A DNA stretch of 64,000 nucleotides from the NCBI GenBank assembly GCA_916048095.2, contig OU696579.1:8937663-9001662 (forward strand), in the 5' to 3' direction. Below are positions 21,964 to 33,486 of this stretch, in pieces; position 1 is the stretch's first letter, and the number at the start of each line of letters is the position of its first letter. The notes beneath the pieces are model-generated. The model was not told the origin of the DNA and did no database searches. It saw only the letters and a program-made list of their open reading frames with translations. Source of the DNA: Sacculina carcini. Its lineage: Eukaryota > Arthropoda > Thecostraca > Sacculinidae. Both the position numbers and the translations under genes were made by a program.

Positions 21964-23398
21964 CTACTTGGGCTTGACCTCCTGGTCGGTGACACGACGC
22001 ACGAAGATGTTGTCGTCGGGCAGCGGTTGCGGGTGTTGTTTCTGCTCGAACTGGTAGGAGGCGGCGATGGCGAGCCAGGCGCCGTCGCACGAGAACGCCA
22101 GCGCAGCCACCGAGGTGGGGTAGCGCCGCAGCTGACACAGCCGCTTCTTATTGACGCCGTCCCACACGTTCACGAAGCCGTCCGACCCGCCCGTCGCGAA
22201 CGTGTTGTGTTGTCGGTGAAAGTCGACGGCGTTGACGGGATGCACGAGCTCCATGCCGCCGGCCTCCTTCAGTCGATGACACTTGAACGCGTAGCGTCGC
22301 TTCTGCCACTCTGCCGACGTGTCGAAGTACTCGACTGCCACGCGGCCCTCGATCGAGCCGAGCACGTAGCCCTGCCGGTCAGCGAAGCAGCGCACACAGC
22401 GAGTCTGGTACTTGAGCGACGAGTCCTTGCGCTGCTGCGGCTGTGCCATGTGTCGCAGGTCCCACACGAGCACCTTGCGCCCGGCCGTGGCCACCACCAC
22501 ACGCTGCCCGCCCACACTCAGCGCATACACGCGGTCCGGCTGTGCATGTGTGCCTGCCTGTCTGCGCTGGCGCACGTCCCACACGCACAACTGACAGTCC
22601 CAACCGCCCGAGGCGAGCACGCGACACTCGTCACTCCACTGCACGCAGCGCACCGGAGCACCGTGCTGCCCCAGCACCGTGTCCACGCCCGCGCTCAGGT
22701 CGCACAACTGCACACATACACACACACATGCACATGCACACATGCACAAACATATACATTTTCCCAGCATTGAGGCATCAAAACGCTGCTGCATCTGCCT
22801 CGAAGCAAATGAAGCAATTATCATGACGACGAGCCACTGAAACATTCAATCAACACGACGCTAATTTCACGTACGCCACCAATCCACCACCAGCATTGAG
22901 ACAATTATTTCTACAGAGAAAAACAGTCATGAATGTGGCGATGGCAGATAGCAGAGACAATGATACTTCAGCCATTCTTGTTGCTGTTTCTCCTCACCCC
23001 CGCTCTGCATCTGTTCTGCGTGCTTCCTTATTATACTCAGAAGCCGACATTTGTCCCACTTGTCTCACTCAATCTCATTGTATCATTGCGCCCGCACACA
23101 TATCGCCCTGGCGCTCCTGTCAGCTCACCTTGACGGCGTTGTCCATGCCTCCGCTGCACGCGTGCTCGTCGTCCTGGTAGCACGCGCCGAGCACGGCGGC
23201 CGAGTGTTCGTACTGCGTCACTTGTCGGTTGTCGTGCACGTCGTACACGCGCACGTTGCTGTCCCACGAGCTGGCCAGCAAGTGGCGGCTGCTGCTCGGG
23301 CTGAACTGTACGCTCGTGATGCCGTCGGTCGGCGGCGAGCTGAGCTTGAGCTCGCACGAGCCGCCGCCATCACCACCGACCGCAGCTGCAGAGCTCAT
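21964..23398 (-). CDS. BUB3: Mitotic checkpoint protein BUB3 (WD40 propeller), two exons
   Basis: BUB3 binds the GLEBS motifs of BUB1 and BUBR1/MAD3 and brings them to phosphorylated KNL1 at unattached kinetochores in the spindle assembly checkpoint. Exon 1 is 23129-23398 and exon 2 is 21964-22707, joined in phase 0 by GT-AG (CAAG/gtgagc; gtgtgcag/TTG). The predicted protein is 337 aa; human BUB3 is 328. Recognisable blocks include [90 protein letters not shown] and the C-terminal VRRVTDQE. A longer start five codons upstream (23413) is possible. The intron acceptor is preceded by a TG-rich tract. IFT81 lies divergently 1.7 kb away. Assignment is firm. Confidence 0.97.
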
Positions 23399-25113
23399 GA
23401 TAGAAGAGAACACACGCGCAGTATCAACTGGCCAGTCGAGCTGAATTCAACCTCGTAATCGCTATCTTCTGCAACCGTAGAGTAGAAAAACCTGCACGAG
23501 ACAGAAAAGTGCAGTGTTACTATACGAGGATCAAATCGTCATCTTTCAGACGTACAGAGCACGTAGTACACTTAGTACCGTACCTCCGTAACGTATCACG
23601 TTTTCACAATCGTAATGTACCAGAAATAAAAATTTCGTGCAATCCCCTTACTTTCAGCCAGTAATATTATATGCTTTGGATCAGTACTCAATGTCCCAGC
23701 ATATGAACTCTTATGTTATCAAACATGTTAACATCTGATCGTCCATTGACTGCTAAGCTATGAAATAAATCTTATGAATTTTGTATGGTTAAAATTTAAC
23801 ACAGCGTTAACTATTCTAATTGGCCATTCAACGGAAGGCATATACGCACTTAATTGACATCTATCGGTAAGCAAACTGAAACTAATAAAATATATTAAAA
23901 CGAATCCTTCACACCTCCTAAGCGCGCGCTCAGAATTACCAGAAACGAACATTGCCACCGGATTGACATACCTGCCAGGACCTTACCGGTATTTCAAAAA
24001 TACAGATATTCAAATACATTGAGCAATCAGTCAAGAGGAGAGCAATCATCAGATTTTGCGTAACTGTCTGGGAAAATCCGATCTATATTTTTTTTATTAT
24101 ATATCGACAGTAGACGTTTTTGAGCACTGCGATTCAAACTGATGTAAACAAACAATTTGAACGATTTTCGATAAGAATCGATGAATTTCCGCTCTTTTCT
24201 ACTTTCTCGTTTGTCCTTTGTGTAACTACTCAAGTGTGTATTTCTGGGTGTCTGCTGATTTAGAAAGGTGCGAGTATAAACACGCGTAGATTGGTGAGAT
24301 TAACATATGATTCACTTGTCAATCTGTAGTGTGATCGTGTGCAGTGAGAGAGTGTCTACGTTGACTGAGATTGTGTGTGCGTGAACGTGTTAGTGTGTCT
24401 ATGTGTGATCGTGTACAGTAGAATTGCGTATTGCGTGCGAGAGTGTGTATAGCTGTGTCGCTGTGTGTGTGTGTGTGTGTGTTTGTCAAATGTTGATGCT
24501 CCGCGGCGGCGAGCGAGTGACCGGCTCGCCGCTGATTGGTTTTGGTGGTGCGCGTCAGGTCTATGCGTGTGTTTGTGTGTGTGTTCTCCCGTGTGTCACG
24601 GTGTGAGCTTGGAGTCGTGTTCGTGGTGCGGTTGGAGTGTGCCGTCTTGTAGGCGCGCGTGGGCATCACTGCCCCACGCGCCTGTCTGAATATATCCTAG
24701 ATTTGTTGGTTTATTTTACACAATCGCTTATATTTTTACCTTTATGAGTGGGAGTAATCCGAGTGGTATTCGTTGGCTGGGTGCAACAATTGGTTTTCGA
24801 AGCTGTAGCTTATTTGCTGTTTGGCGGTTCTCGTGTGCGTGCATCACGTATGTTTTGTGATGTCAGTGACCGGGATAATTTGTGTGCGGCTGACTCAACG
24901 ATATATGAGCTTGGACCGTGAGGTTTTGCAGCCGCAAAATTATTCGCGACCATCACTTTCATCACTTCATTATTCGCGGACAACATCTTCACCACTGCTG
25001 CGCTCAAACGCGTTGTTATACTTATTACTATTGCCATTTTTCTATGCACTTTTGCGACTTTTCTGTGTACACTTCCAGTTTTTCCGTTGGAAGAACTTCA
25101 CTGGTACCGCAAA
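23399..25113. promoter_or_regulatory. Divergent BUB3/IFT81 intergenic region
   Basis: About 1.7 kb separates the two ATGs, so both promoters should lie here. I see no clear TATA box. A GC-rich repeat with a strong hairpin lies at about 24490-24690 and a GT run at 24463-24482. No coding region is supported; frames across the GT/CA runs are artefacts. Confidence 0.5.
24490..24690 (+). repeat. GC-rich hairpin repeat family (copy 1)
   Basis: It starts with GCGGCGGCGAGCGAGTGACC and CGGCTCGCCGCTGATTG, runs through GTGTGTCACGGTGTGAGC and CGTGTTCGTGGTGCGG, and ends in a hairpin (TAGGCGCGCGTGGGCA and TGCCCCACGCGCCTG). The same blocks occur in reverse order and orientation at about 49222-49415. The terminal hairpin alone recurs at 26771-26804 and 35049-35083. 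Confidence 0.75.
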
Positions 25114-26407
25114 ATGAACGACACTTTGAAGGTCATTGTCAACGAACTCAACAAGAAACCCTTCGAGAAGAACTTTTCCGTAATCTCGTTTGATTCTCTC
25201 AATGGAGAGCAGCTGCTTCAGGTTGGTTTCAATTGTTAAAATGTCCAGCAAGATATTCTCAATTGGTGCGTCACGTGCTTGTTTGCTGGTCAACAACATA
25301 ATTGTTGTTTGAATTTGTTGTCTGCTTAGTGCAGTAACGCTACGTAACCAAGTGTCAGTATACTGCCATTTCATGTTGCTACATTTTATGTTGCAAAAGC
25401 GTGCTGGTCTGTGCTGCATTTTTCTATTTTATTCGTTATTTTTGTACTGTCATCTCGAGCTATTTGGCGTGATGCACTTGCATTGCTACGCTGCCGGGTT
25501 TCACTGTGTAGCAACTGAGTGACGTTCTGGCCGTGATTGGACAAGCAGCGGGCAGCGATGTTGGCAGCGAGCCAGCTGACGTCACTGTGGCCAGATTATC
25601 GGCGTTTCTGCACATGCTCAAATATCAGCCCACCTCTGACTTGTGAGCTGAATTTCACTCATTCTCTCTTGCGTTTTTATTTGTTCACTTTGAACTGGGA
25701 TGTGTGATGATACACGGACTTCAGTTAGTGCTTATAGTTCCGCGTTGTATCGCAGTTGAAGTTAATGGCGGGTGTTTAACTGAAGACAGTTATCGCAGCA
25801 ATGAGTCGATTTCTAACATGTCAGCCTACACACACATGATAAACACGAGGCTATACATGAGTTGTGTGTCTACTCGAGTTTGTTTGGTACTCACACGTCG
25901 ATTCATCGGCTACTTGTTCTACCTGGTGAATGTATATTTATTTCGCTTTTATTCTGTGAACCTTTCTTTGTGGCTCTGTCACGTCAGCATCCAATTTGCC
26001 CGTTTATAATGATGCGTGTGCTATAATTGGACACTCCGTAATAGGTTTTGCGCTGTTTTTAAATTAATACATAAGTTTTATGATGTGTGTGCGCATTTGT
26101 GTGCATGTGTGTATGCCCCTGTTTGTGTGTGTGTGTGTGTGTGTGTATGCCCCTGTTTGTGTGTGTGTGTGTATGTGTGTGTGTGCAGGAGCATGTTTCG
26201 TCAGGGTCTGGTAACGGGTGACAAGTCAGTTGTGTACCCCGTTCTTCACTGGTGCCTGCTGCGAATTCCCGAGCTGAGCAAGCGCGCCTATCTGGCCCGC
26301 TTTCTCGTCAAGCTTGATCTGCCGGCCGAGTTTTTGGCTGAGCAGGAAATGAGCGTCGTCTTCAGACAGGTGCTTTCTGCTGCACAGCACGCACCAGCTG
26401 CAGTCTA

Positions 26408-26447
<40 letters not shown>

Positions 26448-27094
26448 TGTGTGTGTGTGTGTGTGTGTGCTAACAATTCTGGACTCTCTTTCATGCTTAT
26501 AGCACGCGGTTTCTATTGTGAAATCAACAGTGGCACATGAATTAAGAGCTGCGTAAATGCCGGTATGGAGGCACAATGTGTATTTTTGCGTGATGAGTTG
26601 TCACCAGAGGATGAGCTTTCAGTATTATGACACCATGTAGTGGTGGCATGTGCAGAACTGCATTTGTCACGTCTGCTGTTCAATTGACAAGTTGAGGCAA
26701 TATGCCCGGCAACACATATTATGACTGTAAGCAAATTCTTGTCCGGTTCCAGAATATGTATTCAAAGACAGGCGGGCGTGGGACATCGCTGTCCCACGCC
26801 CGCCTACAAGACCACACCACTCGTAGACACGCCTCAAGACAGACTCTCCATTTCCCCTAGTTACAGTCACCAACAAAGTTCAGCACACACGCACACCAAC
26901 ACACACACAATCACACGCATACACATACACACACGTGCACATCATCTGCCTGTACAACCAGTGCTGCGCATATAGACACGTACGCATTCACAAACAAACA
27001 TATCTACCGCTCGCGCAAGGACCACAACCACACAAACACGCACACACTTTCACTCGCCCTAACATACAGACTTGCATACGCAAACATCATAGCC

Positions 27095-27158
<64 letters not shown>

Positions 27159-30100
27159 TAGCTCAGCAATATACCACAATGACATTTACAACTCCTCTTC
27201 AATGACGGCCATTTGACACTTACTAATTACCACCAAGATAATGTATCATATACATTTACATTTAGATATCGCTTTGTATTTTTTCATCCATTCTGCTTGA
27301 TTGATTGTGTTTATTTGTGTGTGTTTGTGTGTGTGTATTTGTGTTTATTTGTGTGTGTGTGTGTGTATTTGTGTGTTTATTTGTGTGTGTGTGTGTGTGT
27401 TTGTGTGTATTTGTGTGTGTATTTGTGTGTACTGCTGCAGTATGAGGACCTTATTGAGGAGTTCAAGAATGCTCACAAACAGCTGGAACTGCAGAAAAAC
27501 TCGGCCGTTCAGACGACGGAGCTGCGTCGAGACATCGCAGCCATGGAAGAGGAAAAAGAGGTGCTCTCCAAGAAGATCGCTCGGCTCAAAAACAAGGTAT
27601 TTTTGGCTGCTACGGTTGTATTATCGGGCAGATTGGATGAATGAGCCGGTGTTTTTCCTTCTACCAGTTGACTGTGAGCGAGTCGTGCTTGTGCGATGGT
27701 GCAGGCGGGACCGACGGACGGAGAACGACTGCGACTGGCACGGCGGCAGCGGGTCGAGACTCAGCGACGCGACCAACTGGCCTCTCAGCGGCGCGAGCAG
27801 CTGGTGGCACTGTCGCGAGCTGAGCAGCTGCTGCAACGACGTCGCCAGCTGTTGCACGAGGCACGTGCGGCCACCGGCAACACGAGCATGCAAGGTGCAC
27901 CATGTGACGCTGATTAATCATCCAATATATGGTCACTGGCTGACACAGTACTGTCTGTGTTGAAGGACTAGTGGCTCGTTGATGTGTGTGTTGAAGGACT
28001 AGTGACTCGGTGATGTGTGTGTTGAAGGACTAGTGGCTCGGTGATGTGTGTGTTGAAGGACTAGTGGCTCGGTGATGTGTATGTGTTGAAGGACTAGTGG
28101 CTCGGTGATGTGTGTGTGTGTTGAAGGACTAGTGGCTCGGTGATGTATGTGTTGAAGGACTAGTGACTCGGTGATGTATGTGTTGAAGGACTAGTGGCTC
28201 GGTGATGTATGTGTTGAAGGACTAGTGGCTCGGTGATGTGTGTGTGTGTTGAAGGACTAGTGGCTCGGTGATGTATGTGTTGAAGGACTAGTGACTCGGT
28301 GATGTATGTGTTGAAGGACTAGTGGCTCGGTGATGTATGTGTTGAAGGACTAGTGGCTCGGTGATGTGTGTATGTGTTGAAGGACTAGTGGCTCGGTGAT
28401 GTGTGTGTGTGTGTTGAAGGACTAGTGACTCGGTGATGTGTGTGTTGAAGGACTAGTGGCTCGGTGATGTATGTGTTGAAGGACTAGTGACTCGGTGATG
28501 TGTGTGTTGAAGGACTAGTGGCTCGGTGATGTGTGTGTGTTGAAGGACTAGTGGCTCGGTGATGTATGTGTTGAAGGACTAGTGGCTCGGTGATGTATGT
28601 GTTGAAGGACTAGTGGCTCGGTGATGTGTGTGTTGAAGGACTAGTGGCTCGGTGATGTGTGTATGTGTTGAAGGACTAGTGGCTCGGTGATGTGTGTATG
28701 TGTTGAAGGACTAGTGGCTCGGTGATGTGTGTGTGTGTTGAAGGACTAGTGACTCGGTGATGTATGTGTTGAAGGACTGGTGGCTCGGTGATGTGTGTGT
28801 TGAAGGACTAGTGGCTCGGTGATGTATGTGTTGAAGGACTAGTGACTCGGTGATGTGTGTGTGTGTTGAAGGACTAGTGACTCGGTGATGTATGTGTGTT
28901 GAAGGACTAGTGGCTCGGTGATGTGTGTATGTGTTGAAGGACTAGTGGCTCGGTGATGTGTGTGTGTGTTGAAGGACTAGTGGCTCGGTGATGTGTGTGT
29001 GTTGAAGGACTAGTGACTCGGTGATGTGTGTATGTGTGTTGAAGGACTAGTGGCTCGGTGATGTGTGTGTGTTGAAGGACTAGTGGCTCGGTGATGTGTG
29101 TGTGTTGAAGGACTAGTGGCTCGGTGATGTGTGTATGTGTTGAAGGACTAGTGGCTCGGTGATGTGTGTGTGTGTTGAAGGACTAGTGGCTCGGTGATGT
29201 GTGTATGTGTTGAAGGACTAGTGGCTCGGTGATGTATGTGTTGAAGGACTAGTGGCTCGGTGATGTATGTGTTGAAGGACTAGTGGCTCGGTGATGTATG
29301 TGTTGAAGGACTAGTGGATCGGTGATGTATGTGTTGAAGGACTAGTGGCTCGGTGATGTATGTGTTGAAGGACTAGTGACTCGGTGATGTATGTGTTGAA
29401 GGACTAGTGGCTCGGTGATGTGTGTGTGTTGAAGGACTAGTGGCTCGGTGATGTATGTGTTGAAGGACTAGTGGCTCGGTGATGTATGTGTTGAAGGACT
29501 AGTGGCTCGGTGATGTATGTGTTGAAGGACTAGTGGCTCGGTGATGTATGTGTTGAAGGACTAGTGACTCGGTGATGTGTGTGTGTGTTGAAGGACTAGT
29601 GACTCGGTGATGTATGTGTGTTGAAGGACTAGTGGCTCGGTGATGTGTGTATGTGTTGAAGGACTGGTGGCTCGGTGATGTGTGTATGTGTTGAAGGACT
29701 AGTGGCTCGGTGATGTGTGTGTGTGTGTTGAAGGACTAGTGGCTCGGTGATGTATGTGTTGAAGGACTGGTGGCTCGGTGATGTATGTGTTGAAGGACTA
29801 GTGGCTCGGTGATGTATGTGTTGAAGGACTAGTGACTCGGTGATGTGTGTGTGTGTTGAAGGACTAGTGACTCGGTGATGTATGTGTGTTGAAGGACTAG
29901 TGGCTCGGTGATGTGTGTATGTGTTGAAGGACTAGTGGCTCGGTGATGTGTGTGTGTGTTGAAGGACTAGTGGCTCGGTGATGTGTGTGTGTTGAAGGAC
30001 TAGTGACTCGGTGATGTGTGTATGTGTGTTGAAGGACTAGTGGCTCGGTGATGTGTGTGTGTTGAAGGACTAGTGGCTCGGTGATGTGTGTATGTGTTGA

Positions 30101-32837
30101 AGGACTAGTGGCTCGGTGATGTGTGTGTGTGTTGAAGGACTAGTGGCTCGGTGATGTGTTTGTTGAAGGACTAGTGGCTCGGTGATGTGTTTGTTGAAGG
30201 ACTAGTGGCTCGGTGATGTGTTTGTTGAAGGACTAGTGGCTCGGTGATGTGTGTGTGTTGAAGGACTAGTGGATCGGTGATGTGTATGTGTTGAAGGACT
30301 AGTGGCTCGGTGATGTATGTGTTGAAGGACTAGTGGCTCGGTGATGTATGTATGTGTTGAAGGACTAGTGGCTCGGTGATGTGTGTGTGTTGAAGGACTG
30401 GTGGCTCGGTGATGTGTGTGTTGAAGGACTGGTGGCTCGGTGATGTATGTGTTGAAGGACTAGTGGCTCGGTGATGTATGTATGTGTTGAAGGACTAGTG
30501 GCTCGGTGATGTGTGTGTGTATGTGTTGAAGGACTAGTGGCTCGGTGATGTGTGTGTTGAATGACTAGTGGCTCGGTGATGTATGTGTTGAAGGACTAGT
30601 GGCTCGGTGATGTATGTGTTGAAGGACTAGTGGCTCGGTGATGTGTGTGTGTTGAAGGACTGGTGGCTCGGTGATGTGTGTGTTGAAGGACTAGTGGCTC
30701 GGTGATGTGTGTTTTGAAGGACTAGTGGCTCGGTGATGTATGTGTTGAAGGACTAGTGGCTCGGTGATGTATGTGTTGAAGGACTAGTGGCTCGGTGATG
30801 TGTGTGTGTTGAAGGACTAGTGGCTCGGTGATGTATGTGTTGAAGGACTAGTGGCTCGGTGATGTATGTGTTGAAGGACTAGTGGCTCGGTGATGTATGT
30901 GTTGAAGGACTAGTGGCTCGGTGATGTGTGTGTGTTGAAGGACTAGTGGCTCGGTGATGTATGTGTTGAAGGACTAGTGGCTCGGTGATGTATGTGTTGA
31001 AGGACTAGTGACTCGGTGATGTATGTGTTGAAGGACTAGTGGCTCGGTGATGTGTGTGTGTTGAAGGACTAGTGGCTCGGTGATGTATGTGTTGAAGGAC
31101 TAGTGGCTCGGTGATGTATGTGTTGAAGGACTAGTGGCTCGGTGATGTATGTGTTGAAGGACTAGTGGCTCGGTGATGTGTGTATGTGTTGAAGGACTAG
31201 TGGCTCGGTGATGTGTGTGTTGAAGGACTGGTGGCTCGGTGATGTGTGTGTGTATGTGTTGAAGGACTAGTGGCTCGGTGATGTGTGTGTTGAAGGACTA
31301 GTGGCTCGGTGATGTGTGTGTTGAAGGACTGGTGGCTCGGTGATGTGTGTTTTGAAGGACTAGTGGCTCGGTGATGTGTGTGTTGAAGGACTAGTGACTC
31401 GGTGATGTATGTGTTGAAGGACTGGTGGCTCGGTGATGTATGTGTTGAAGGACTAGTGGCTCGGTGATGTGTGTGTGTTGAAGGACTAGTGGCTCGGTGA
31501 TGTGTGTGTGTTGAAGGACTGGTGACTCGGTGATGTGTGTATGTGTTGAAGGACTGGTGGCTCGGTGATGTGTGTGTGTTGAAGGACTGGTGGCTCGGTG
31601 ATGTGTGTATGTGTTGAAGGACTAGTGGCTCGGTGATGTGTGTATGTGTTGAAGGACTAGTGGCTCGGTGATGTGTGTTTTGAAGGACTGGTGGCTCGGT
31701 GATGTATGTGTTGAAGGACTAGTGGCTCGGTGATGTATGTGTTGAAGGACTGGTGGCTCGGTGATGTATGTGTTGAAGGACTAGTGGCTCGGTGATGTGT
31801 GTGTATGTGTTGAAGGACTAGTGGCTCGGTGATGTGTGTGTGTGTTGAAGGACTAGTGGCTCGGTGATGTGTGTGTTGAAGGACTAGTGGCTCGGTGATG
31901 TATGTGTTGAAGGACTGGTGGCTCGGTGATGTATGTGTTGAAGGACTAGTGGCTCGGTGATGTGTGTATGTGTTGAAGGACTAGTGGCTCGGTGATGTGT
32001 GTGTGTATGTGTTGAAGGACTGGTGGCTCGGTGATGTATGTGTTGAAGGACTAGTGGATCGGTGATGTGTGTGTGTATGTGTTGAAGGACTGGTGGCTCG
32101 GTGTCGCGAGGATGTGGAAGTGAGCAGACTGCTAGCCTGTGACAAAATGCCCCAGCAACTGAACAATGTTCGCTGTCAGTGTGACGTCATGCAGAAAGTT
32201 CTCAATGTGCCAGCTCTGTCCTCACACGAACTGCTGCAAATCAAAAACAAGGTGTGTCATTCTCTCATTCTCTCTCATTCTCTCTCATTCTCTCATTCGT
32301 CCTTCTTTTGATGGACTCGTGGTGTAGTTGTTAGCACAGCCGCCTCATAAGCGGGAGGTCCGTGGTTCGAATCCCAGCGGAGCAGAATTTCATTGGGCGA
32401 ATTCTATAATCCAACAGCCCCTGTCCACCCAGCAGTAAATGGTACCAGATATCAGTCATGTGTTGTGTCATGCATTCTGGGGAGGTGGCCCTCTCTAATA
32501 CGTCTTCTGTCTTTGTGGCGCCATAGTGTAGAGAGGGTCGGTTCTGCGGTGGCAGCGAGCTGCACGGGACACAACTGTGTGTGTTCATAAGCTTCGGCTT
32601 CTTCCCGTGTAGCAGCTGCCACTTGATACAATTGGCCTTTTAACATTCCTGCTTTCACAGTCATAATTGAACGTCCTGTATTTCTGCTTGTTTTGTTCTA
32701 GTATTTATAAGTGATGTTGTCTTTATCCTTTACCGTGCCCATTTATTTTGGTCATATTGCTTCTGTTCTTTGTCGGGCATTTTCAATTTATTTTGTTGTT
32801 TTTATTTCGTGATGCTATTCCAACTATTACAGCATCA

Positions 32838-32884
<47 letters not shown>

Positions 32885-33450
32885 TGTGTGTGTGTATGTG
32901 TGTGTGTGTGTGTGTATGTGTGTGAGGTCAGGTATCTTCGCTGCGAGACCAGGTGAACTCGTTGCAGCAGCGCAGAGATGTCATGTACGGCTCGTGCTCG
33001 GACGCTGGTGCTTCATCAAGCTCGGCTGCTGCTGCGCTGGCGGCTGATCAGCTGATCATGTTCAGACGACAGGCTCGTGCACTGGCCGACAACAAGACTG
33101 CGGCGGCTTCCTCGCTCACCGCACTGCAACAACAACTGCACCAACTGCAACCCGCTCTCTCCGTGCGTGCCAGCGTGCCACTATGTGTGTGAACTGCTGT
33201 ACGTGCGTGTGTGTGTGTGTGTCAGTGTGTGTGAGTGCCAGTGTGTGCGGGTGTGTGTCACTTTGTGTCTGTGGCAGTGTTTGTATGTGTGTTTGTGTGT
33301 GTGTCAGTATGCTTGTGTGCGTGCCATTGTATTTGTGTGAGTGTCAGTGTGTTTGTGCGTCAGTGTCAGTGTGTTCGTGCATCAGTGTCAGTGTGTGAGT
33401 GTCAGTGTCAGTGTCAGTGTGTGTGTGTGTGTGTTAGTGTGTGTCAGTAT

Positions 33451-33486
<36 letters not shown>

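Noticed and set aside
22027-22773. Plus-strand frame of 248 codons opposite BUB3 exon 2
   Set aside because: It is the antisense of a GC-rich coding exon; the minus strand matches BUB3 along its whole length and the plus translation resembles nothing.
27955-32087. CRISPR-like array
   Set aside because: Units are contiguous, spacers are only TG-rich length variants, and it lies in a eukaryotic intron; it is a minisatellite.
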